A stretch of 64,000 bases of DNA, from assembly GCA_024236095.1 (NCBI GenBank), contig JACKLD010000014.1, positions 1 through 64,000 of the forward strand, given 5' to 3'. A model generated the notes under the pieces. The model searched no databases and had not been told where the DNA came from. It saw only the letters and a program-made list of their open reading frames with translations. The DNA is from Pseudomonadaceae bacterium. GTDB lineage: Bacteria > Pseudomonadota > Alphaproteobacteria > UBA2136 > UBA6156. A program made the translations under genes and the position numbers. Shown here one piece after another: positions 8,778 through 17,786 of this stretch (within the stretch, counting starts at the first letter, position 1; the number at the start of each line of letters is the position of its first letter).

Positions 8778-10550
8778 CTATTCAGCGCCTTGCAACCGCC
8801 ACAAACGGGCGTACAGGCCTTTTTTGGCCAGCAGGCTGCGATGACTGCCTTCTTCCGCAATCCGTCCGTTTTGCAGCACATAAATGGTATCGGCGTGGGT
8901 GATGGTGGAAAGCCGGTGCGCCACAATCACCGTCGTCCGTCCTTTGCTGGTGGCTTCAATCGCCTGCTGCACCTGCTTTTCGCTTTCCGTGTCCAGCGCG
9001 CTGGTGGCTTCGTCCAACAGCAACACGGGCGCATCCTTCAACAGCGCCCGCGCCAGCGCCAAACGTTGCTTCTGCCCGCCGGAAAGCTTCATGCCGTTTT
9101 CCCCCAACATGGTCTGGTACCCTTCCGGCAACTGCGAAATGAACTCATGGGCGGCGGCGGCGCGGGCGGCAGCCTCCACCTTTTTCTGGCTGGCCTTGGG
9201 GCTGCCGTAGGCGATATTGGCCGCCACCGTGTCGTCAAAAATCGCCACATCCTGCGTCACCAGCGCGATGTTTTGGCGCAGGCTGGCCAGCGTCACCGCC
9301 GCAATGTCCTGCTTGTCGATGGTAATCCGTCCCGCACTCAAGTCATAAAAACGGGGGATGACATTCAGCAAACTGGTCTTACCCGCACCGCTGGGGCCCA
9401 CAAAGGCCACGGTATGCCCGGCAGGAATGCTCAAATCAATGCCGTTCAGCGAGCGCGTGCCATCCGGATATGTCAGGTGCACATCTTCAAACGCCAAAGC
9501 CCCTTGCTTGGCTTTCAGCGGTTGCGCGCCCCGCGCGTTCTTCAGCGTATGCGGGGCATCAATCAGCTCAAAGGCGCGCTGGGCGGCGGCCAAACCTTCC
9601 TGCAGGTTGTTGTTGAGGTTGGTAATCGCCTTCAGCGGCCGCAAAATCATGATAAGGCTGGCAATGAAGCTGGCAAACGCGCCGGGTGTCAGCGTGCCGT
9701 CGGCAATGCGGTTGCCCGCGTACCACATCAGGCTGGCAATCGCCACGATGGTAATGAACTCCACGGTGGGAGACGATAACGCCCGCACGCTGATGGTCTT
9801 CAAGGTGGTTGCCAACACGTCCTGAATCCGCGCATTCACCCGCGCCCGCTCAGCGGCTTCCATCGCATAGCTTTGCACCTGGCGGATATGCCCCAGCGTC
9901 TGCGCCAGCAAATGGGCCAATTTGGCGGTGCTTTCCTGATTGACGCGCGAGTACTTGCGGGTCAGCCGTCCAAACCGGCGGATGGGCAACGTCGCCAGCG
10001 GAATCACAATCAGCGTGTACAGGGTCAACTGCCAATCCTGCACCAGCATGTTGGCAAACAAGCCCAAAATGGTACCCACGTCACGCAGGCCGCTGGCAAA
10101 GGTTTGCGTCACGGCGTATTTCAGTCGTTGCAGGTCGGAAATGAAGCGGCTGGTCAGGCTGCCGGTGGGGTGACGCGCAAAAAAGCCCAAATCCTGCCCC
10201 AGCGTTTGCGCATACATCTCTTCCTGCAAGCGCGCCACCACCCGCTGCCCGGCCGATTCCATAAAGTAATCCTGATAAAAGCTGGCAATCCCCCGCGCCA
10301 CGGTCAGCACCACCAGCGTCACGATGACGGTGTTCACCACGCCGATGTGCTTGTCAATCAGCCCACGGTCAAACAACGGCTGGATCAGATGCGCCTGCAT
10401 TGCCAACCCGGCCGCCAATACCAGCATCGCCGCCATCGCCCAGCCCAGGTCGGTTTTGTGCGGCCATAAATAATGCACCGCAATGCGGCGGATCAGCGGC
10501 CACGTGGTATCGGCGCGGGGGGCTTTGGCATTGGCACGGCGTGCACACAT
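8778..10550 (-). CDS. msbA: Lipid A export ATP-binding/permease protein MsbA
   Basis: Homodimeric ABC exporter that flips lipid A-core across the inner membrane. The 590 residues contain an N-terminal six-helix transmembrane domain (about 25-325) and a C-terminal ATPase with Walker A GPSGAGKTS (about residue 385), signature LSGGQKQR, Walker B VLLLDEAT and H-loop AHRLST. I use the ATG at 10550 (MCARRANAKAP); longer frames run into the divergent PAP2 gene. It heads the operon with the Cys-rich protein, waaA and lpxK, which supports MsbA over other exporters. Confidence 0.93.
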   Translation of the reverse strand: MCARRANAKAPRADTTWPLIRRIAVHYLWPHKTDLGWAMAAMLVLAAGLAMQAHLIQPLFDRGLIDKHIGVVNTVIVTLVVLTVARGIASFYQDYFMESAGQRVVARLQEEMYAQTLGQDLGFFARHPTGSLTSRFISDLQRLKYAVTQTFASGLRDVGTILGLFANMLVQDWQLTLYTLIVIPLATLPIRRFGRLTRKYSRVNQESTAKLAHLLAQTLGHIRQVQSYAMEAAERARVNARIQDVLATTLKTISVRALSSPTVEFITIVAIASLMWYAGNRIADGTLTPGAFASFIASLIMILRPLKAITNLNNNLQEGLAAAQRAFELIDAPHTLKNARGAQPLKAKQGALAFEDVHLTYPDGTRSLNGIDLSIPAGHTVAFVGPSGAGKTSLLNVIPRFYDLSAGRITIDKQDIAAVTLASLRQNIALVTQDVAIFDDTVAANIAYGSPKASQKKVEAAARAAAAHEFISQLPEGYQTMLGENGMKLSGGQKQRLALARALLKDAPVLLLDEATSALDTESEKQVQQAIEATSKGRTTVIVAHRLSTITHADTIYVLQNGRIAEEGSHRSLLAKKGLYARLWRLQGAE

Positions 10551-10608
10551 GGGCGCGCTTATAACATGGGGTGTGGCCTGTGCCAACGGAAACGGGTATA
10601 ACGCCCCC

Positions 10609-11355
10609 ATGAAGCACCGCATCGCTGTTGCCCCCCTGTTGCTGGCCGCTGCCGGACTGGCCGCAGGCGCCCTCTTGTGGGCAAGCGGCGGCGATGTCGC
10701 CCTCAACCACTGGCTGCTTGCCCATGAGAGCCCAACCGTCACGTCACTGGCCACCCAATTGGGCTGGCTGGGGCTGGGCCGCGTGCAAATCATCGCCTGC
10801 CTGCTGGCAGGGCTGTGGTGCGGCGCCCATGCCCGCGGCCGCCGTGTCGGATGCTTGCCCACCCTCTCCATAACAGGCCGCTGGCTGCTCGGGCTGGCCC
10901 ACCAAACCGTCCTGCTGCTGCGCGGCCAACGGCAATGGACACCCCACTGGCGCACCTTGCCCTATCACGGACGCGTATGGCTGCTGGCCATCGCCAGCTT
11001 CGCTCTGGCGGGGTTGGCACAACTGCTGCTGAAAATCAGCATCGGTCGCCCCCGCCCCAAGGAAACCTTCTGGAACGGCATCGACCCCTACACCCCCCAC
11101 CCCTTCGGCCTCGATGCCGGCTTCTGGAGCTTCCCCAGCGGCCACAGCACCAGCAGCTTTGCCATCGCCATGGTCTTGATGGCGGGCTTCCCACGCTGGC
11201 GCTGGCCGATTTTGCTCATCGCCACCCTACTGGCCGCCAGCCGCTTTATGGCGCTCACGCCGCATTATGTGGGCGATGTCATTGCCGGCAGCGCCTTGGG
11301 CGCGGCGGTGGCCCTCTATATCGTGCGCACCCTGCGCGTGCAGGGCAACGCATGA
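10609..11355 (+). CDS. PAP2-family membrane phosphatase
   Basis: Integral-membrane phosphatase of 248 residues. The three PAP2 signature blocks are complete: KISIGRPRP (KX6RP), FPSGHSTSS (PSGH) and SRFMALTPHYVGD (SRX5HX3D). Such enzymes remove phosphate from undecaprenyl diphosphate, phosphatidylglycerol phosphate or lipid A at the periplasmic face. The start at 10609 follows the divergent msbA by 58 bp. It overlaps the next gene by ATGA, so the two are translationally coupled; recycling of undecaprenyl phosphate or lipid A dephosphorylation are the likeliest roles. Confidence 0.9.
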   Translation: MKHRIAVAPLLLAAAGLAAGALLWASGGDVALNHWLLAHESPTVTSLATQLGWLGLGRVQIIACLLAGLWCGAHARGRRVGCLPTLSITGRWLLGLAHQTVLLLRGQRQWTPHWRTLPYHGRVWLLAIASFALAGLAQLLLKISIGRPRPKETFWNGIDPYTPHPFGLDAGFWSFPSGHSTSSFAIAMVLMAGFPRWRWPILLIATLLAASRFMALTPHYVGDVIAGSALGAAVALYIVRTLRVQGNA

Positions 11356-13067
11356 GCTGGCTGAAAACCCACCCACGCGAACTGGCCTTGGTGCTGCTGC
11401 TGGCCGTCGCCTATCTGGGCTTCCACAATTGGTACGGATTGTTTGACGTCGACGAAGCCATCTTCACCCAAGCCACACGGGAGATGGTCGCCAACGGCCA
11501 TTACAGCATGCCCACCTACAACGGCGAGCCACGCTACCAAAAGCCGCCGCTCATCTATTGGGTGCAGGCAGGCTTCATGCAACTGCTGGGAGAAAGCAGC
11601 TTGTGGGCGGCACGACTGCCCAGCGCCCTCTTTGCACTCGCCAGCGTGGCGCTGCTGGGCTGGGGCGTCTTCCGCCTCACCGGCAACCGCACCTGGGGCT
11701 GGTGGAGCGCGGTGGCCCTCGGCTTCAACCTCAGCTTCGTGGTGGTGGCACGCGCCGCCATCGCCGATGCCGTGCTCAACTTCTTCATGCTGGCGCTGGC
11801 ACTGTGGTGCGTGCGGGTGATGTACCTGCCGCCATGGCGCTGGAGCTTTGTCGTCACCGGCATGCTCACCGCCTTGGGACTGCTGGCCAAAGGCCCGGTG
11901 GCGGGCATTCCCGCCGCGCTCATCGTGCTGCCGCTGCTGGCGGTCCGGCACGACCGCCGCAAGCTGTGGGCCAACCTCGCTCCGTTCAAGGTGCTGGCGG
12001 TCACCGCCCTGTGCCTCACGCCATGGCTGTGGCTGCTGCACCAAGAGGGCATGCTCACCGGCTTCTTCACCCAGTTCGTCATGGAAGAAAACCTGCGCCG
12101 CTTCGGCCCCGGCCTTACCAACAGCCAGGGCGGCAATCCGCTGTTTTATCTGGGCGTGCTGGCGCTGGGCTTCATGCCGTGGGTATTTGTATTGCCCGAG
12201 GCCGTGCTGGCCGCGCGCACCACGCCACTGCGCCGCCTGCGCAGCAAAAGCATCAACGTGGCCCTGCCCTACCTCGCCCTTGTCTGGGCCTGCGGCATCC
12301 TCGGCCTGTTCATGCTGTCGGGCACCAAATTGGCCCACTACATCGTCCCCGCCTATCCGGCCCTGGCCATTCTGGTGGGCGCATGGCTGGCCAACACCAA
12401 GCACAAGCCCCTGCCTTACATGGCATGGTGGGTACTGGTGCAAACCAGCCTGCTGGCCCTGCTGCTGGCCTTGCTGCCCGGTGCACTTGCGGGCCTCCGC
12501 CACCCCGAACTGCACGGCTGGCTGGGCTGGGTGCAAGAGTTCACCGCCTTCCCTTGGCCGCCCCACAACCTCCTCACATGGGAGGTCCTGCGCCAAACCG
12601 TACCGCTGGCGGCATGGCCACTCTACGGCACGGCGGCGCTGCTGGCGGTGGCCCTGCCATGGGGCTACACCTTGCTGACCAAACGCGACCTGCAGGGCGC
12701 ATGGCTGTGGGCCGGCGCCATGGGGATAATCATGACGGTCATCGTCAGCACCGTAGTTCCCGCCGTATGGGGCTATACCCAGCGCGGGCTCGCCGATCTC
12801 GCCACCCACCTGCGCAATGCCCCCGCCGACGTGCACATCATCACACTGGGCATGCACAAACCCAGCCTGCTCTACCTCAGCCAAAAACCCTTCACCAAAC
12901 TGGAACGCGCCTTCCAGCTTCCCGCCGCCATTGCACCGGGTACCACCGCATGGGTGGCCACCGAGCAAGCCGACGTCCCCGGTATCGCCCCCGAAATGGG
13001 CCGCATCTCCCATGTGGAAATCCTTATATGCGAAGGCGGCTACTGTCTGGTGGAAATCCGCCGCTGA
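11352..13067 (+). CDS. ArnT-like/PMT-family glycosyltransferase
   Basis: Polytopic glycosyltransferase of the GT-C superfamily, 571 residues, with about eleven hydrophobic segments. The first periplasmic loop carries the acidic pair in LFDVDEAIFTQATREM, the catalytic signature shared with ArnT and PMT enzymes, followed by YQKPPLIYW. These enzymes move a sugar from a polyprenyl-phosphate donor to lipid A, glycans or proteins on the periplasmic side. The soluble C-terminal part ends in a Cys-containing tail (ICEGGYCLVEIRR). It overlaps the PAP2 gene by 4 bp. The GT2 enzyme at 4405 could supply its donor. Acceptor unknown. Confidence 0.88.
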   Translation: MSWLKTHPRELALVLLLAVAYLGFHNWYGLFDVDEAIFTQATREMVANGHYSMPTYNGEPRYQKPPLIYWVQAGFMQLLGESSLWAARLPSALFALASVALLGWGVFRLTGNRTWGWWSAVALGFNLSFVVVARAAIADAVLNFFMLALALWCVRVMYLPPWRWSFVVTGMLTALGLLAKGPVAGIPAALIVLPLLAVRHDRRKLWANLAPFKVLAVTALCLTPWLWLLHQEGMLTGFFTQFVMEENLRRFGPGLTNSQGGNPLFYLGVLALGFMPWVFVLPEAVLAARTTPLRRLRSKSINVALPYLALVWACGILGLFMLSGTKLAHYIVPAYPALAILVGAWLANTKHKPLPYMAWWVLVQTSLLALLLALLPGALAGLRHPELHGWLGWVQEFTAFPWPPHNLLTWEVLRQTVPLAAWPLYGTAALLAVALPWGYTLLTKRDLQGAWLWAGAMGIIMTVIVSTVVPAVWGYTQRGLADLATHLRNAPADVHIITLGMHKPSLLYLSQKPFTKLERAFQLPAAIAPGTTAWVATEQADVPGIAPEMGRISHVEILICEGGYCLVEIRR

Positions 13068-13073
13068 CAGGCT

Positions 13074-13496
13074 TCAGGCATTGTTGTGCCGCGCCTGCTG
13101 CCACATCCACGTAATGGCCTTGTCCATCCCGAACAGCAATACTGCCAGCACCGCACCGCCAATACTGTACAACAGCGGCCCTTCACCAGCGTAGGCTCCC
13201 GCTGCCGCCGCCGCCACGTAGGGCCAGGTACGGGCAACCCCCAACCCGAGTCCCAAAATCAACGAAAGCTTCATGCCATCCAACAAGCCGCCCGCCGCCA
13301 CCCCCATCAACACACCGCCAAACAGGTGGGTCACCGCCCAAAAGGCCGGTTCCGCCAACACCGCCAAGATCACGATGCCGCGCATGGTAGCGTCGGTACC
13401 GTAACCGAACACCTGCCCGCTGTAGAAATCATACACCAGCGCCCCGGCCATACAGGCCACAATCAAACGGTACGACCATAACAGCATCGGAAACAT
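13074..13496 (-). CDS. Hypothetical membrane protein
   Basis: A 140-residue protein with four likely membrane helices, rich in Gly and Ala (GGVLMGVAAGGLLDGMKLSL). No family is recognised. It is the last gene of the apparent operon M16-xseA-M23-this gene, 6 bp after the M23 endopeptidase, and stops 6 bp from the convergent ArnT-like gene. Nothing visible suggests a catalytic role. Confidence 0.65.
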   Translation of the reverse strand: MFPMLLWSYRLIVACMAGALVYDFYSGQVFGYGTDATMRGIVILAVLAEPAFWAVTHLFGGVLMGVAAGGLLDGMKLSLILGLGLGVARTWPYVAAAAAGAYAGEGPLLYSIGGAVLAVLLFGMDKAITWMWQQARHNNA

Positions 13497-13502
13497 GCCC
13501 GC

Positions 13503-14315
13503 TTACTCCCGTTTTTTGTTGTCAGCCACCCATAACCAAGGGTCTATCGCCATGGTGCCCCAATTCATGCCCCAATGCAAATGGGGGCCGGTACTGCGAC
13601 CGGTGGTGCCCACCTTTCCCAGCACATCTCCGGCCCTCACCGCATCGCCCACCTGCACCGCCATGCTGTCAAGGTGCGCATACAGGCTGGTCAACCCATA
13701 ACCATGGTCCAAAATCACCAAATTGCCGTTCATGAAGGTATCCCGCGCCAACACCACCACCGCGTCGGCGGGGGCTTTCACCGGCGTGCCTTTCGGCGCC
13801 GCCAGGTCATGCCCCTTGTGCCAGCTGCGCTCTTCGCCGTTGTAGGTCCTGCGACTCCCAAACACGCCGCTGGTCGGCGCCTCCACCGGCAACATGAACG
13901 GTTGGGCAAACCCCATCAACCTGTGTTGCTGCTTGCGTGCCGCGCCGATCGCCGCACTGTCGGCGGCAATCCGCTTCAATTGCGCCTTGTCGGGGTTCAC
14001 CGTTTTGGCAGGAACCCCCTTGATAACCTGCGTTTTAAACTCCCGTTCCGCCAGCGACAATCCCTGCGAGCGACATGTTTTCCCCTCACACACTTTCAGC
14101 CATTTCTTGCCGCCGGCCTTGCGGTCAAATCCGGCCACGAATGTCCCATCCTCGGCCACTTCCACCGGCACCCCGCCCAGCGTCACCACGGCCCCCGGCG
14201 CCACCCTGCCCAGCACGAATCCACCCGGCACCAGCACCTGCCGCACAGGGGTATAAACCTCCGCCGCCTGCACCATCCCTGCCAACAATACCAACACCGC
14301 AGTCCAAATTCTCAT
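13503..14315 (-). CDS. M23-family murein endopeptidase (LytM/NlpD type)
   Basis: Secreted zinc endopeptidase predicted to cut peptidoglycan cross-bridges in the periplasm. It has 270 residues with signal peptide MRIWTAVLVLLAGMVQA. An N-terminal beta-rich region (about 20-95) resembles a substrate-positioning or Ig-like domain. The peptidase domain (about 145-260) has the complete zinc set: HKGHD (HxxxD) and HLHW, with the family core GNLVILDHGYGLTSLYAHL. Because all ligands are present it should be active rather than an EnvC/NlpD-like activator. Start ATG and xseA stop overlap as ATGA. Confidence 0.92.
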   Translation of the reverse strand: MRIWTAVLVLLAGMVQAAEVYTPVRQVLVPGGFVLGRVAPGAVVTLGGVPVEVAEDGTFVAGFDRKAGGKKWLKVCEGKTCRSQGLSLAEREFKTQVIKGVPAKTVNPDKAQLKRIAADSAAIGAARKQQHRLMGFAQPFMLPVEAPTSGVFGSRRTYNGEERSWHKGHDLAAPKGTPVKAPADAVVVLARDTFMNGNLVILDHGYGLTSLYAHLDSMAVQVGDAVRAGDVLGKVGTTGRSTGPHLHWGMNWGTMAIDPWLWVADNKKRE

Positions 14316-15547
14316 GCCAATGTCCCTTTCCGCTTGCCGTCGGCAAACTCTAACACAATCTCACCGGCGGGCGCACGGGCGGAAGAAACCACCGCCCCTG
14401 CCGCATCGCGCACCAAGGCAAAGCCGCGCTCCAGCGGCTTGTGCGGATGCTGCGCCGCCAGCATCCGTTCCAATCCCTCCAACTTGTCACGCGCCACCGC
14501 CAACCGCTGCGGCAAGGCGTGGGCCAAACGGTCGCTCTGCTCATCCAACCGCTGACGCGCCTGCACCACCAGCCGCATCGGGTCGGGCAACAGCCGCCGC
14601 ACATGGGCCAACCGCACGGCATGACGCTCCAGCATTTCCCCCATGCGCTGCACCATCCAGCCCTGCGTCCCGGCCAGTTGCGCCAACAATTCGGCACGCA
14701 CCGGCACCACCCGCTCGGCGGCGGCGGTGGGCGTGGCCGCCCGATAATCCGCCGCATAATCGCATAAACTCACGTCGGGCTCGTGCCCCACAGCCGAAAT
14801 CACCGGTATCCCGCTGGCCGCCACCGCCCGCACCACCACTTCGTCGTTGAAGGGCATCAGGTCTTCCACGCTACCGCCACCCCGCGCCACAATCAGCACA
14901 TCGGGGCGGGCCTCACCCTGCAAACGGTTGAAGCCTTCAATCCCCGCCACCAGTTCCGCCGCCGCATTGGCTCCTTGCACGGCGGCGGGCCACACCACCA
15001 CCCGCGTCGGACAGCGCGCCCCAATCCGCTGCAACATGTCGCGTATCACCGCCCCGGTGGGCGAGGTCACAATCCCCACCACCTTCGGCAACAACGGCAA
15101 CTCCCGCTTGCGGGCCTCCTCAAACAGCCCTTCCGCCTCCAACTTGGCGCGCAAGGCTTCCAGCCGCTGCATCAACGCCCCCAATCCGGCGGGCTCAATC
15201 CGCTCAATCTGCAACTGGTAGGTGCTTTTGTTGCGATAGGTCGTCAAGCGCCCGGTCAGCTGCGCCGCCTCGCCGGTGGCGGGAATCCCCTTCATCCGCC
15301 CCGCCACCCCGCGCCACATCACCACGTCCAGCACCGCGCTGTCGTCCTTCAGCTGGCCGTACCAGTGGCCGCTGGCCGCATGACAGCGCCAGCCACTCAA
15401 CTCCCCCTGCACCACCACCCGGGGAAAGCTCCCCTCCACCACATCCCGAATCAAATCGGCCACCATCCCCACCGTCAGCACCGGCGGGGCCTCCGCCACC
15501 ACGGGGCGGGCTTCCAGGGCATCGGCATGGGCAAACAGATCCCCCAT
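14312..15547 (-). CDS. xseA: Exodeoxyribonuclease VII large subunit
   Basis: Large subunit of exonuclease VII, which degrades single-stranded DNA in mismatch repair. It has 411 residues. An N-terminal OB-fold (LSGWRCHAASGHWYGQLKD) is followed by the exonuclease core with GIVTSPTGAVIRDM, ARGGGSVEDLMPFNDE and SAVGHEPDVSLCDYAAD, then a coiled-coil region and a short C-terminal domain (LERGFALVRD). The small subunit xseB is not in the window. It sits 8 bp after an M16 peptidase and overlaps the M23 gene. Confidence 0.96.
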   Translation of the reverse strand: MGDLFAHADALEARPVVAEAPPVLTVGMVADLIRDVVEGSFPRVVVQGELSGWRCHAASGHWYGQLKDDSAVLDVVMWRGVAGRMKGIPATGEAAQLTGRLTTYRNKSTYQLQIERIEPAGLGALMQRLEALRAKLEAEGLFEEARKRELPLLPKVVGIVTSPTGAVIRDMLQRIGARCPTRVVVWPAAVQGANAAAELVAGIEGFNRLQGEARPDVLIVARGGGSVEDLMPFNDEVVVRAVAASGIPVISAVGHEPDVSLCDYAADYRAATPTAAAERVVPVRAELLAQLAGTQGWMVQRMGEMLERHAVRLAHVRRLLPDPMRLVVQARQRLDEQSDRLAHALPQRLAVARDKLEGLERMLAAQHPHKPLERGFALVRDAAGAVVSSARAPAGEIVLEFADGKRKGTLA

Positions 15548-15555
15548 GCAAAACC

Positions 15556-16878
15556 CTAAAACTTGGCTTTCAGCGCGGGGCCGTCACCCACCACGCTCAA
15601 CACCGCCGCATCGGGGTGCAACACACGCTTGGCCACCCGCTGCACGTCGGCCGGGGTTACCGCCCGCACATGGTCAACCCAGGTGTCCAGATAGTCCACC
15701 CCCAGCCCTTCCATCTGCATCAGGCTCAGGTAGGTCAAAATCTTGGCGTTGCTGTCAATCCGCAGCGGGAACGACCCCGCCAGATAATCCACCGTATCGG
15801 CAAACTCTTCCGCCGTCGGCGCGGTGTCTTGCATGCGCTGCAATTCTTTCTTCACCAGCTCCAACGCAAACTGCGCCTTGCCGTTTTCGGTCTGCAATTG
15901 CACCAAAAACACCCCCGCCAGCGGCATCGGGATGTTCGTACTCCCCACATGGTACACCAGCCCGTGCTTCTCACGCACCACGTCCACCAAACGGTTGGTC
16001 AGGCCGCCACCGGCCCCCAGCAGGTCGTTCATCACCAGCATCGGCCAATAGTCGGGGTCATCGCGTGAAAGCCCCAAATGCCCCACCATCACCGCCGCTT
16101 GCGGCACCTCCTTGCGGGTGGCCACCACCTTGCCCGCCACCGGCGCAGGCGCCTCCACCATGCGGTTGCGCGCCTCGCCGGCAGGCAAACCGGCCAGCGC
16201 TCCATCCACCAGCCTCACCACCTCGGCGGGCGTCACATCACCTACCACGCTCACCACCATGTTGGCGCGGGTGTATTGGGCAGCGTGCCACCCCTTGACG
16301 TCCTCCGCCGACAAACCCGTCACCGTCGCCTCTTCGCCCACACTGGGCCGCCCATAGGGGTGTCCGGCAAACACTGCGGCCATAAATTGCTTGCTGGTCA
16401 CCGCCTGCGGGCTCTCCTCACTCTGACGAATCCCCGCCACAATCGCCTCTTTCACCCGCGCCACGTCAGCAGCGTCAAAGCGGGGTTCGCGCACCGCCAA
16501 CCCCAGCAATTCAAACGCCCGTTCCTTGTGGTCGGAAAGAGTGGTCAGATTCACGCTGGTATCCAGCTTGTCGGCGCCTGCCCCCAATCGCGCTCCAATC
16601 CCGTCCAACGCCTCGGTAAAAGCCTTGGCGTCCATGTCACCGGCACCTTCATCCAGCAGGCTGGCAGTCAGGTTGGCCAACCCGGCCTTGGCGGCAGGCT
16701 CGAAGGCGCTTCCGTTCCTAAACGCCACCTCGGCGCTCACCATCGGTATCTGGTGGCTTTCCACCAGCCATACGGCAATTCCCTTGGGGGTGGTCAATTG
16801 TTGAATCTGCGGCTCGGCCATGGTTCCTCCTGCATAAGCGATGAACATCACAACCAGACCATAAAGCATCCGAGACAT
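15556..16878 (-). CDS. M16-family peptidase-like protein, zinc site absent
   Basis: Member of the pitrilysin/insulinase family, 440 residues, with a signal peptide-like N-terminus (MSRMLYGLVVMFIAYAGGTMA). The HxxEH zinc motif expected near residue 65 is replaced by the segment AGLANLTASLLDEG, so it is probably the non-catalytic partner of a heterodimer. The substrate-binding half is intact (HPYGRP, GGGLTNRL, REKHGLVYHVGS). In many alphaproteobacteria the inactive and active M16 genes are adjacent; here the active one is at 19535, separated by a methyltransferase and two transporters. It leads xseA by 8 bp. Confidence 0.9.
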   Translation of the reverse strand: MSRMLYGLVVMFIAYAGGTMAEPQIQQLTTPKGIAVWLVESHQIPMVSAEVAFRNGSAFEPAAKAGLANLTASLLDEGAGDMDAKAFTEALDGIGARLGAGADKLDTSVNLTTLSDHKERAFELLGLAVREPRFDAADVARVKEAIVAGIRQSEESPQAVTSKQFMAAVFAGHPYGRPSVGEEATVTGLSAEDVKGWHAAQYTRANMVVSVVGDVTPAEVVRLVDGALAGLPAGEARNRMVEAPAPVAGKVVATRKEVPQAAVMVGHLGLSRDDPDYWPMLVMNDLLGAGGGLTNRLVDVVREKHGLVYHVGSTNIPMPLAGVFLVQLQTENGKAQFALELVKKELQRMQDTAPTAEEFADTVDYLAGSFPLRIDSNAKILTYLSLMQMEGLGVDYLDTWVDHVRAVTPADVQRVAKRVLHPDAAVLSVVGDGPALKAKF

Positions 16879-16966
16879 GGCAGGTGTTGTCCTTTGTTGA
16901 TTGGCGCGTTACTGTACCAAACCACAGGCACTTTGCCACGCCCAAAAGGTAAAAAGCTTAAGTTCC

Positions 16967-17587
16967 ATGAAACCCGGCGCCGCCGAACGCAGTTACCTCA
17001 ACTCCGCCCTACACGCGGCGCTGCACCGCCATGTGTTGCCGGGCATGTTCCAGGGGCTCAAACCGCTGCCGCCACAGGCCAACGTGCTGGAAATCGGCTG
17101 CGGCAACGGCATCGGTGCCGAAGCCATCGTCAAACAGTGGCGCGCCGCCCACGTCACCGCCACCGATATCGACGACACCTCCCTCAGCCGTACCCAATTC
17201 TACCTCGACAGCAAACTCGCCCCCCACCAGTTCGCCGTGCGGCAGGCCGACATCCTCGCCCTGCCCTTCGCGGCCCAACGCTTCGACGCCGTGGTCAGCC
17301 ACGGCGTCATCCACCATGTGGAAGACTGGAAAGCCGCACTGGCCGAAGTCGCCCGCGTGGTCAAACCGGGCGGCCTGTTTTACGCGTGGGAGTTCTACCG
17401 CCCGCTGCTGGAGTTCGCCCCCTTCGCCAAACTCTTTCCCCACCCCGCAAACCGCTTCACCCACCAAGAGTTTCTCTCCGAACTCGCCCGCCACAAACTG
17501 GCAGTGCTCAACTATCGCACTTTCATGGGCCTCTCCGGCATGGTGGTCGCCCAACGCAGCACCCCCACCACCGAGTATTACGACTAA
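16967..17587 (+). CDS. Class I SAM-dependent methyltransferase
   Basis: A cytosolic methyltransferase of 206 residues with the Rossmann motif I VLEIGCGNGIGAE, acidic motif II TATDIDD and post-motif ALPFAAQRFDAVVSHGVIHH. The histidine pair in GVIHHVEDW is common in Methyltransf_11/25 enzymes acting on small molecules or lipids. I start at the ATG at 16967 (MKPGAAERSYL); the longer frame runs into the divergent M16 promoter region. Substrate unknown. A 160-bp dispersed repeat follows. Confidence 0.85.
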   Translation: MKPGAAERSYLNSALHAALHRHVLPGMFQGLKPLPPQANVLEIGCGNGIGAEAIVKQWRAAHVTATDIDDTSLSRTQFYLDSKLAPHQFAVRQADILALPFAAQRFDAVVSHGVIHHVEDWKAALAEVARVVKPGGLFYAWEFYRPLLEFAPFAKLFPHPANRFTHQEFLSELARHKLAVLNYRTFMGLSGMVVAQRSTPTTEYYD

Positions 17588-17620
17588 AGCCATTCCCATA
17601 AATAGGTAGCCATTTGCGAA
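17588..17620. repeat. Half-copy of the inverted-repeat end seen at 25719
   Basis: The bases agccattcccataaatag followed by gccatttgcg closely match the left arm of the element at 25719-25893. No second arm is present here. This is either a solo end or part of the adjoining family-B repeat. Confidence 0.5.
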
Positions 17621-17778
17621 ATTATTTACACAGGTAAGGGGGGTCAAGGGGGCGCAGACCCCTTGCGCCGAAGGCGTCATTCCAGCCCCGCCAAGCTGAA
17701 GCAACGGCAGCTGGCGGACAGCTGGAACCCAATGCCCAACGTGCTTGTTCCTGTGCAATAAACAAATCAAACAACTTT
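17621..17778. repeat. Dispersed intergenic repeat, family B, copy 1
   Basis: A 158-bp non-coding block beginning attatttacacaggtaa and ending tgtgcaataaacaaatcaaa. It shares the same order of blocks with 36558-36738: ggggtcaa, ggcgcagaccccttg, ccccgccaagc, gaagcaac and ggacagctgga. Both copies sit directly downstream of the 3' end of minus-strand genes. Imperfect inverted repeats inside suggest folding RNA or a non-autonomous mobile unit. Confidence 0.75.
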
Positions 17779-17786
17779 GAATCCGC